A stretch of DNA of 64,000 bases, taken from assembly GCF_000512915.1 (NCBI RefSeq), contig NZ_CP007034.1, positions 1,426,001 through 1,490,000 on the forward strand. Direction: 5' to 3'. Origin of the DNA: Barnesiella viscericola DSM 18177 (lineage in GTDB: Bacteria; Bacteroidota; Bacteroidia; Bacteroidales; Barnesiellaceae). Below the pieces are notes generated by a model. That model was not told the origin of the DNA, ran no database searches, and was given only the letters and a program-made list of their open reading frames with translations. This document shows, in pieces, positions 45,480 to 51,992 of the stretch (the first letter of the stretch is position 1; each line of letters opens with the position of its first letter). The translations under genes were made by a program, and so were the position numbers.

Positions 45480-45512
45480 CAAATGTAATCTTTTTTTTGT
45501 TTTTCAAGCAAA
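45480..45512 (-). promoter_or_regulatory. Promoter of the threonine operon
   Basis: Minus strand: -33 TTTG (45512-45509), 21 bp spacer, -7 TACATTTG (45487-45480). It predicts a leader of about 280 nt before thrA. Confidence 0.65.
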
Positions 45513-45638
45513 ACAACCACAAAATGATTACCGATATTCCCGTTTCTTTTACAATTTTATATTTTACAAGTGATTTTAAACGACAATTTGAATTATCTTT
45601 TTGTTACAAAATCGATTAGGCCACGGCCAACCGCAAAT

Positions 45639-45686
45639 ATTTTGCCCGGCAAAATGCTATTCTTCTCTCGCAAATGATTATTTTTG
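45639..45686 (+). promoter_or_regulatory. Asparaginase promoter region with a 17 bp palindrome
   Basis: ATTTTGCC-C-GGCAAAAT (45639-45655) is a perfect inverted repeat. It lies 23 bp upstream of a -7 element TATTTTTG (45679-45686), where a repressor or activator would overlap the -33 region. About 90 bp then follow to the start codon. Confidence 0.55.
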
Positions 45687-45775
45687 TGGAGCCAAAGGGG
45701 GTCAGGCGAGGAGAGGCATCGCCCCTCCGGGAAATTCGGGCGCCCCACCGGTTCCACTTTGTAAAACCATTGTGT

Positions 45776-46822
45776 ATGTCTGAAAATATAACATCGGTTC
45801 TCATCATCTACACCGGTGGTACCATCGGAATGGTTGAGAACAGCCAGACGGGAAGTCTCGAACCGTTCAATTTTCACCATCTTCTCGACAAGGTCCCCGA
45901 GTTGCGACAACTCGGTTTCTCCATCTCGACCGTACAATTCGAGCCCCCCATCGACTCGTCCGAAATCGAACCCGACTCGTGGGTAAAACTGGTACACATC
46001 ATCGCCGACAACTACGACCTCTTCGACGGCTTTGTCGTGCTGCACGGTACCGACACAATGGCCTACACGGCATCGGCCCTGAGCTTCATGCTCGAGAACC
46101 TCAACAAGCCCGTCATTCTCACCGGCTCGCAACTGCCCATCGGCATGCTGCGCACCGACGGCAAAGAGAACCTCATCACCGCCATCGAAATCGCCGCCGC
46201 CAAAAATGCCCACGGCGAACCGCTGGTACCCGAGGTGTGCATCTTTTTCGGCAACCACCTGCTGCGGGGAAATCGCACCACCAAAATCAGTGCCGAGAGT
46301 TTCAACGCCTTTGTATCGACCAACTACCCACCGCTGGCCCAAGTGGGCGTACATATCCACTACGACGAGAACCAGATTGCCCGCGTCACCCGCAAGCCAC
46401 TGCGCCCCCACTACCTGATGAACACCAACATCGTGGTGCTGAAACTCTTCCCCGGCATCTCGGAGCAGACCGTTCGCTCCATCTTGAACATACCGGGGCT
46501 GAAAGGGGTCGTGCTCGAAACCTTCGGCTCGGGCAACGCCCCGGTCAAAGAGTGGTTCCTCAACCTGCTCAAAGAGGCGGTCGACAAAGGCATCGTTATC
46601 GTCAACGTGAGTCAGTGCATGGGCGGCACCGTGCAGATGAGCCGCTACGGCACGGGAAGCAAGCTCGAAAATGCCGGCGTCGTGAGCGGATACGACAGCA
46701 CCACCGAGGCGGTACTCACCAAACTGATGTTCCTCTTCGGTCACAAATATCCCTCGAAGGTAGTCAAGGAGAACATGAACTGCTCCCTCAGCGGCGAGAT
46801 TACCCTCCCGCTACACAACTAA
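45776..46822 (+). CDS. ansA: Type I (cytoplasmic) L-asparaginase
   Basis: 348 aa from the ATG at 45776; the reading frame extends further upstream through non-coding sequence. No signal peptide, so the cytoplasmic type. Catalytic Thr in IIYTGGTIGM (about 13), second catalytic set in VVLHGTDTMAYTASAL (Thr-Asp about 88-89) and Lys in the MLRTDGKENL segment. It hydrolyses asparagine to aspartate and ammonia, supplying aspartate to the neighbouring thr pathway. Confidence 0.95.
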   Translation: MSENITSVLIIYTGGTIGMVENSQTGSLEPFNFHHLLDKVPELRQLGFSISTVQFEPPIDSSEIEPDSWVKLVHIIADNYDLFDGFVVLHGTDTMAYTASALSFMLENLNKPVILTGSQLPIGMLRTDGKENLITAIEIAAAKNAHGEPLVPEVCIFFGNHLLRGNRTTKISAESFNAFVSTNYPPLAQVGVHIHYDENQIARVTRKPLRPHYLMNTNIVVLKLFPGISEQTVRSILNIPGLKGVVLETFGSGNAPVKEWFLNLLKEAVDKGIVIVNVSQCMGGTVQMSRYGTGSKLENAGVVSGYDSTTEAVLTKLMFLFGHKYPSKVVKENMNCSLSGEITLPLHN

Positions 46823-46878
46823 GAACCATCTTATTTTATTGAGATACCCGTGGGGCGAAGCGCAAAAGTTGCTTTGCC

Positions 46879-47325
46879 TCACTTGTTTTTACCCATCTGC
46901 GACCAGCCGGCCACGATGATGAGTAGAATTGCCAAAGCAAAAATCAGAATCAGAAAAAGGCTAACAGCCACCATCTGTGCCACACCCATTGTAATATACA
47001 GGAAAAGACACATGACCAGAGTCTTGATGCGGCCAACGATATGCGACATCTGGCGATAGACCGGCTCCCGGTTCGCATCGGTTATCTCGACCGAATAGTT
47101 GCACCACCTGGGGTGACGCTGCAACCAGGTGAGCAGCCCATACAGCACCAGGGCTATCGAGGGCAACAGGAGCGCGGTCGAGGCCGCACCCCAACGATCC
47201 ACTTCGCCCCGGGCGTTAAAGTGCAGGGGCACTTCGGCCCGGTTGTCTAACTGTATCCACACACCTACACCCCATGAGGCGAGCAGGAAAAACAGCGCCG
47301 GCACCTCACTCCAAAATCGTTTCAT
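46879..47325 (-). CDS. DUF1648-family membrane protein
   Basis: 148 aa from the ATG at 47325. Three to four membrane helices; the segment EVPLHFNARGEVDRWG after the first helix is the DUF1648 signature, seen in SdpI-like immunity proteins and in other small membrane proteins. Third gene after mntP and apbE, 29 bp downstream of apbE, so probably co-transcribed. Function unknown. Confidence 0.82.
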   Translation of the reverse strand: MKRFWSEVPALFFLLASWGVGVWIQLDNRAEVPLHFNARGEVDRWGAASTALLLPSIALVLYGLLTWLQRHPRWCNYSVEITDANREPVYRQMSHIVGRIKTLVMCLFLYITMGVAQMVAVSLFLILIFALAILLIIVAGWSQMGKNK

Positions 47326-47354
47326 GACAATCACGGTTTACTCTCGGGTCTGTT

Positions 47355-48380
47355 CTATCGCTTCACAATCAGTTTCTGCATACCGGGAGTTACCCAGCAG
47401 TCGATGCGGGCCGTATCGGTGGGGTTCTGGTAGAGGAAGAGCGCCTCTACTCCCGGCAGCGAATCGACCAACGCCCGGCTGCGCTCCAAGCCCATCACCA
47501 TAAAGGCGGTGGCATAAGCGTCGGCCGTCATGCAGTCGGGGGCCAACACGGTGGCACTCAACAGGGAGTGCTGCACGGGATAGCCCGTCACCGGGTCGAT
47601 GGTGTGGGCAATGCGTTTGCCGTCGACCACGCGGTAGTTACGATAGTTGCCCGAGGTGGCCAATCCGCCCCCGGTCATCTGCAACACCTCTTCGATAGTC
47701 CCGGCCTCACCCCCTTCGATGGTCGGACGGTTCACCCCTACCCGCCAGGGCTTCCCCTCGGGGTTGCGGCCGCGCACCACCATCTCGCCACCGATTTCGA
47801 CCATGTAGTCATCGATACCGCGGTCGGTGAGCAGTTGCCCTATCACATCGCAGGCATATCCTTTGGCGATGGCCGAGAAATTGAGGGTCACCAGCGAGTC
47901 GCTCTTGACCACCCGATGGTTCTCGAGCGAGAGCTTGTTCATGCCCACATGGGCCAGCAGACTGTCAACCTGCACCGAGTCGGGGAATATCCCCTTCTTG
48001 AAGCCGAATCCCCAGGCATTGACCAGCGGCGATACCGTGGGGTCAAAGGCTCCGCCCGTGCGGCGATAGACCTGCTGCGAGGCGGCAAAGACGTGCTCGA
48101 ACCACGCATCGGTCTCGACCGGCACCCCCTGGTTGACCCGCGTGATGAGCGAGGTATCGTTGAAGGGCGACAGAGAGCCGTCGAACCGCAGCAACTGCTG
48201 CTTGATGGCCTCGGCCAACGACTCGTCCGACCGGTAGGTGATGTGGTAGAAGGTACCGAAAATAAGACCTTCGTCATACTGGTAGATGTTGCGGTCGCAA
48301 CGGCGCACCGCACTGACCACCAAGAAGACTATCAAAAACAGAACTATGGCTACCCACGAACGGGCATATCGTCTATCCAT
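47355..48380 (-). CDS. apbE: FAD:protein FMN transferase
   Basis: 341 aa. ApbE attaches FMN covalently to Thr or Ser of respiratory proteins such as RnfG and NqrB/NqrC. Signs: an N-terminal membrane anchor or signal (WVAIVLFLIVFLVVSAV), GTFYHITYR, AFDPTVSPLVNAWGFG, LNFSAIAKGYACDVI (FAD-binding/catalytic), MVEIGGEMVVRG, AHTIDPVTGYPV and DAYATAFMVMG with the Mg-binding Asp/Thr. Full length, periplasmic side. It lies 9 bp after mntP. Confidence 0.95.
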   Translation of the reverse strand: MDRRYARSWVAIVLFLIVFLVVSAVRRCDRNIYQYDEGLIFGTFYHITYRSDESLAEAIKQQLLRFDGSLSPFNDTSLITRVNQGVPVETDAWFEHVFAASQQVYRRTGGAFDPTVSPLVNAWGFGFKKGIFPDSVQVDSLLAHVGMNKLSLENHRVVKSDSLVTLNFSAIAKGYACDVIGQLLTDRGIDDYMVEIGGEMVVRGRNPEGKPWRVGVNRPTIEGGEAGTIEEVLQMTGGGLATSGNYRNYRVVDGKRIAHTIDPVTGYPVQHSLLSATVLAPDCMTADAYATAFMVMGLERSRALVDSLPGVEALFLYQNPTDTARIDCWVTPGMQKLIVKR

Positions 48381-48389
48381 AACCGACTC

Positions 48390-48956
48390 CTAAAAATAGA
48401 TGTGTTCCAACAGAATTTTCACGCCGAGACCGATGAGTATCACACCGCCCAGCACCTCGGCATAGCTGTGTATGTGACGACCAAACTGACGGCCTACCCA
48501 CAGTCCGGCTACCGAGAATACAAAAGTGACACCAGCAATGACAATCGTGGGGAGAACCATCGACAGGTTGAGGAAGGCAAACGAGATGCCCACCGCCAGC
48601 GCATCGATACTCGTAGCCAGCGACAGCCCGATGAGGGTGCGCGTATCCGAGGGGTCCATGCAACAGGGCTCCTCCTCGTTCTTGCGGGGCCAGCCCTCCC
48701 AAATCATCTTCGCGCCCAGGAAGAGCAACACCCCGAAGGCCACCCAGTGGTCATAATCCTCGATATAGCTCTTGAACCCGATACCCAGCGACCAGCCGAT
48801 AAGCGGCATGGCTCCCTGAAACAGCGCCATGAAACAGGCAATCTTCAAGACACGTCTCCACTTGAAGGGCTTCAACAGCACGCCCGACGTCAGCGACACC
48901 GCAAAGCTGTCCATACACAACCCCACGGCTAAAACAAAAAGTGCTAATAGCGACAC
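48390..48956 (-). CDS. mntP: Manganese efflux pump
   Basis: 188 aa, six membrane helices in two halves with the conserved acidic residues MDSFAVSL (Asp about 16) and SIDALAVGISF (Asp about 117) used by MntP for Mn2+ transport. It starts at a GTG (48956); the N-terminus SLLALFVLAVGLCMDSFAVS aligns with the family start, so no longer form is expected. A Cys-Cys pair (EEPCCMDP) lies in the middle loop. First gene of an operon with apbE and a DUF1648 gene. Confidence 0.93.
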   Translation of the reverse strand: MSLLALFVLAVGLCMDSFAVSLTSGVLLKPFKWRRVLKIACFMALFQGAMPLIGWSLGIGFKSYIEDYDHWVAFGVLLFLGAKMIWEGWPRKNEEEPCCMDPSDTRTLIGLSLATSIDALAVGISFAFLNLSMVLPTIVIAGVTFVFSVAGLWVGRQFGRHIHSYAEVLGGVILIGLGVKILLEHIYF

Positions 48957-48982
48957 AAGTTATTCAGATTATTGTTTTCGTG

Positions 48983-49013
48983 CAAAGGTACAAAAGTTCC
49001 CGGCTCGCCCAAC
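48983..49013 (-). promoter_or_regulatory. Promoter of the mntP operon
   Basis: Minus strand -7 TACCTTTG (48990-48983) with a TTG about 19-20 bp upstream (near 49010-49012). Confidence 0.55.
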
Positions 49014-49339
49014 ACTCCCGCCGGGACAAATTGCACAAACAAAAGCGGGGGAATCGCAGCTGTCGGCAGTTACGGTTCCTCCGCTATCACACACATAACA
49101 CAGTATATATAGAAAACACCTCACGGTGCGGAATGGTTCACAAGAGCGGGGAGGAGGTCCCCGACGTCCACCGGGGAGCGTTGTTTGTATCTCTAAAACA
49201 AGCCCCCTCCCGTTTTGTTTGCCGGTTAGGATTATTTTTCACTTTCCCTACCGCGCCAGTGCTTTTGCGGGGAGAGTTCCCTTGACCCCGTAAAAAGTAC
49301 AACGAACGCTTCACCCGGTCCAAGGTGCAAGCGGTATAT

Positions 49340-49380
49340 AAAACAAAAGGGGCGTCCACCCCATGTGGATACCCCTCTGT
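49340..49380 (-). terminator. Terminator of the sigma/anti-sigma/CpxP-like operon
   Basis: Minus strand: AGGGGTATCCAC, loop ATGGG, GTGGACGCCCCT (49376-49348; one mismatch, one G-T pair), followed by TTTGTTTTATATA. Confidence 0.8.
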
Positions 49381-49428
49381 TGTTTCCTTATCATTACCCC
49401 TCGGCTTGAAGCGGTGGCGTGACAAACC

Positions 49429-49926
49429 TTACTTCTGACCCCTCCCCTTGTGCTGGCCGTTCTTGCCGCCATGCCATTTCATCATGGCGCGCGGGAATTT
49501 CATCTGAGCATTCTTGAACTTGAAGAGTTTCTCGCTCGACAGGAAGGTCTTGAACTTGTCGTAATACTCGCGGTCGAGTTGGGCCATCTTCTCGTCCTTC
49601 TCGAGCAAGGCCTGGGCGGCCTTTTCATACTCGGTATCCGACACGGCGCTCTTCGAGCGGGCTACTCTGCGTGCAAAGTCGCGAGCCTCCTTGTCGATTT
49701 TCCATTTCTTGGCTTCCAGTTCTTCATAGAGGGTGAAAAACTGTTGGGCCTCCTGGTCGGTAAGCCCTATCTGTCTCTGCATGTAATCGCGGCGAAACTG
49801 GCAGAACTGCTCAAACTTCGCCTTGCGTTGTTGCTGGTCGACAGCATCTTTCTGCAACTGTGCCGAAAGCGACATCGGCAAACCGAGGAACAGGATTACC
49901 GACCATACTAAAATTGCTCTTTTCAT
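49429..49926 (-). CDS. Periplasmic Spy/CpxP-like protein, possible stress or metal sensor
   Basis: 165 aa from the ATG at 49926. Signal peptide (ending SLSAQ), then an all-helical charged body with LTDQEAQQFFTLYEELEAKKW (quoted in part), the LTxxQ-like pattern of Spy/CpxP chaperones and of the CnrX-type sensor. The C-terminus is rich in Met, His, Gly and Lys (MMKWHGGKNGQHKGRGQK), which may bind metal. Third gene after an ECF sigma factor and its anti-sigma factor; in CnrYXH such a protein senses periplasmic metal. Role is inferred. Confidence 0.75.
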   Translation of the reverse strand: MKRAILVWSVILFLGLPMSLSAQLQKDAVDQQQRKAKFEQFCQFRRDYMQRQIGLTDQEAQQFFTLYEELEAKKWKIDKEARDFARRVARSKSAVSDTEYEKAAQALLEKDEKMAQLDREYYDKFKTFLSSEKLFKFKNAQMKFPRAMMKWHGGKNGQHKGRGQK

Positions 49927-49938
49927 AATCATCGTTCG

Positions 49939-50307
49939 TTAATAGTCACCTTCGGTGTACAACATCTCATATGCCGTGTAATCGTCGACATAGTGGGCTA
50001 TCCACTCGTCTTCCACCGAACCCTCCTCGGGAGCCGAGGCGGTCATCTCCACATCGGGCGTCGCGCCCTTCTCGACCGAGAAAATCCCGGTGAACATCTT
50101 CATCATGAGCCACACGCCCGCAAACATGGCAGCCATATAGACCCACGGCCTGATGCGCAGCCACAACGTAGGTTGCTCGGGCAGAGGAATTTCCCGCTCG
50201 GGCAGACGCTCTACCATCTTCTCGGTAAAATCGGCAAAGTAGCCTTCGGGCACCTTCATGCCGTGCTTGCGACCGATTTCATCTAATAGGGGAGTCTTCT
50301 TTTCCAT
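49939..50307 (-). CDS. Single-pass anti-sigma-factor-like membrane protein
   Basis: 122 aa. A short cytoplasmic N-terminus (MEKKTPLLDEIGRKHGMKVPEGYFADF, quoted in part up to here) is followed by one membrane helix (about residues 55-73) and an acidic periplasmic tail. Lying between an ECF sigma gene and a periplasmic sensor-like gene, it is probably the anti-sigma factor. It lacks a zinc-binding HxxxCxxC motif. The family is inferred from position and topology. Confidence 0.7.
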   Translation of the reverse strand: MEKKTPLLDEIGRKHGMKVPEGYFADFTEKMVERLPEREIPLPEQPTLWLRIRPWVYMAAMFAGVWLMMKMFTGIFSVEKGATPDVEMTASAPEEGSVEDEWIAHYVDDYTAYEMLYTEGDY

Positions 50308-50355
50308 AGCTACACCTTTTGTTAGTTAGACGCGAAATGAGTGAAAAGGTTTAAA

Positions 50356-50907
50356 TCAAATGTGCTCGTGCAAATATTTTTCTATCTTCTGGGCGGCATG
50401 GTGATACGAGGCTTTCAAGGCCCCCACCGAGGTACCCATGATCTCCGACATCTCCTCATACTTCATCTCGTCGAAGTAGCGCATGTTGAAGACCAGCCGC
50501 TGCTTCTCGGGCAACTGCACGATGGCCTCCTGCAACAGCCGCTGGGCCCGGTCGCCGTCAAAATAGTCGTCGCTCTCGATATTGAGCAGAAGGAAATCGT
50601 CGGCATCGTCGGCTTTGAGGTTGCGCTGTTCCCGCTCCTTGGCCAGGAAGGTGAGCGTCTCGTTCACGGCAATGCGGTAGAGCCAGGTCGAGAGTTTGGC
50701 ATCGCCCCTGAAATACTCGATACTGCCCCAGGCCTTCAAAAAGGTATTTTGCAATAAATCGTTGGCATCGTCGTGCGAAAGCACCATCTTCCTGATTTGC
50801 CAGTACAGAGGCTGGCTGTACCGGGCCACGACCTGGGCAAAAGCCTGCCGCACCGTGGCCGGATTTTGCAACTGCTCGACGACAATATCTTCGTTATACT
50901 CTTGCAT
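50356..50907 (-). CDS. ECF-family RNA polymerase sigma factor
   Basis: 183 aa. Sigma region 2 (LYWQIRKMVLSHDDANDLLQ, then NTFLKAWGSIEYFRG) and region 4 (LPEKQRLVFNMRYFDEMKYE, then EMSEIMGTSVGALKASYHHA) are clear, with no region 1 or 3. It should direct RNA polymerase to a small regulon, likely including its own operon. The two genes behind it look like anti-sigma factor and periplasmic sensor. Confidence 0.93.
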   Translation of the reverse strand: MQEYNEDIVVEQLQNPATVRQAFAQVVARYSQPLYWQIRKMVLSHDDANDLLQNTFLKAWGSIEYFRGDAKLSTWLYRIAVNETLTFLAKEREQRNLKADDADDFLLLNIESDDYFDGDRAQRLLQEAIVQLPEKQRLVFNMRYFDEMKYEEMSEIMGTSVGALKASYHHAAQKIEKYLHEHI

Positions 50908-51000
50908 GAATCACTCTTTTGCGGGGATAAAGATACACAGAGCCAACGGTTTGTTCCTAACATATCCGGCTCTTTTTTGTTATTTTTATTATTCAATCGC

Positions 51001-51030
51001 TTGGTCAAGACTTTTATTCCGCTACATTTG
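51001..51030 (+). promoter_or_regulatory. Promoter of the ZIP transporter gene
   Basis: -33 TTG (51001-51003), 19 bp spacer, -7 TACATTTG (51023-51030), 45 bp upstream of the start. Confidence 0.65.
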
Positions 51031-51074
51031 TCCCCCTGAACCGGGCATACGCCCCTCTCGCTTTATCTTGAATT

Positions 51075-51869
51075 ATGGAAACGAACTCGATACTCCTGGC
51101 CTTCCTGCTCACGATGATTGCCGGCCTCTCGACCGGCGTGGGAAGCCTCATCGCCTTTTTTGCCAAACGCACCAACACCAAGTTCCTCTCGGCCGCCCTG
51201 GGTTTCTCGGCCGGGGTGATGGTCTACATCTCGTTCATGGAGCTGATGCCCGAGGCCGTGGGCATGCTGGGCCAGCAGATGAGCGCACGCATGTCGCACA
51301 TCACCATGCTGCTGGCCTTCTTTGCCGGCACCTCGTTCATCGCCCTCATCGATTTCCTCATTCCCGAGGACGAGAACCCGCACGAGGTGCACCGGGTGGA
51401 GGAGCTGGCCGACCGGCAACGACTGCGTCGTACCGGCGTGATGCTGGCGCTGGCCATCAGCATACACAACTTCCCCGAAGGGCTTGCCACCTTCGCCTCG
51501 GCCCTGGGCAACCTCGACGTGGCTATCCCCATTGTCATCGCCATCGCCATTCACAACATACCCGAAGGTATCGCCGTCTCGGTGCCCATCTACCAAGCCA
51601 CGGGCAGCCGCAAGAAGGCCTTCTGGTATTCACTGCTCTCAGGCATGGCCGAGCCGGTGGGCGCCCTCATCGGGTTCCTCTTCCTGCTCCCCTTCTGGAC
51701 CCCCCTCATTCATGCCCTGTTGCTGGCCTTCGTCTCGGGAATCATGGTCTTCATCTCGTTCGACGAGCTGCTGCCCGGTGCCGAAAAGTATGGTCATCAC
51801 CACTACGGCATCGGCGGGGTCATCACCGGCATGGCCGTCATGGCATTCAGTCTGCTCCTCTTCCTGTAA
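51075..51869 (+). CDS. zupT: ZIP-family divalent metal transporter, ZupT-like
   Basis: 264 aa, eight membrane helices. The metal-site motifs are complete: ISFMELMPEA (about 56), SIHNFPEGLATF (about 133-144) and AIHNIPEGIAVSVPIY (about 158-173). ZupT imports zinc and also iron or manganese into the cytoplasm. A His-containing cytosolic loop lies after the third helix. It is divergent from the ECF sigma gene and near mntP and a TonB receptor, so a metal-linked group is likely. Confidence 0.95.
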   Translation: METNSILLAFLLTMIAGLSTGVGSLIAFFAKRTNTKFLSAALGFSAGVMVYISFMELMPEAVGMLGQQMSARMSHITMLLAFFAGTSFIALIDFLIPEDENPHEVHRVEELADRQRLRRTGVMLALAISIHNFPEGLATFASALGNLDVAIPIVIAIAIHNIPEGIAVSVPIYQATGSRKKAFWYSLLSGMAEPVGALIGFLFLLPFWTPLIHALLLAFVSGIMVFISFDELLPGAEKYGHHHYGIGGVITGMAVMAFSLLLFL

Positions 51870-51885
51870 CAGGGGAAGAAAAAAA

Positions 51886-51932
51886 TCACTATTAGTGAGG
51901 ATTGCGAGGGAACGTTTTCTGACCTTACTTTG
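51886..51932 (+). promoter_or_regulatory. TonB-receptor promoter with an upstream palindrome
   Basis: Inverted repeat TCACT-ATT-AGTGA (51886-51898) is followed by -33 TTG (51902-51904), a 20 bp spacer and a degenerate -7 TTACTTTG (51925-51932). The layout, with the same variant -7 and a palindrome just before -33, matches that of the flavodoxin promoter, although the palindrome sequence differs. Confidence 0.5.
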
Positions 51933-51992
51933 CGCCTGTCAAATCCGGGGCCGGCTCTACCGTGGCTGTTCCCGAAAAGGTAAACAAGACTT

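Larger units (their letters stand above)
48957..49428. other. Gene-free stretch of 470 bp between mntP and the CpxP-like gene
   Basis: Holds the mntP promoter at its left end and a terminator near its right end. Between about 49010 and 49345 I see only GC-rich short inverted repeats (GGGGAGGAGGTCCCC near 49147) and short frames without conserved features. No tRNA or known RNA motif was recognised. Confidence 0.6.

Noticed and set aside
49138-49425. Frame of 95 codons in the 470 bp gap
   Set aside because: It spans the operon terminator and its translation is basic low-complexity sequence with no signal or domain.
48957-49428. A small RNA or riboswitch before mntP
   Set aside because: No match to the yybP-ykoY fold or another known structure could be drawn; the inverted repeats are short and GC-driven.
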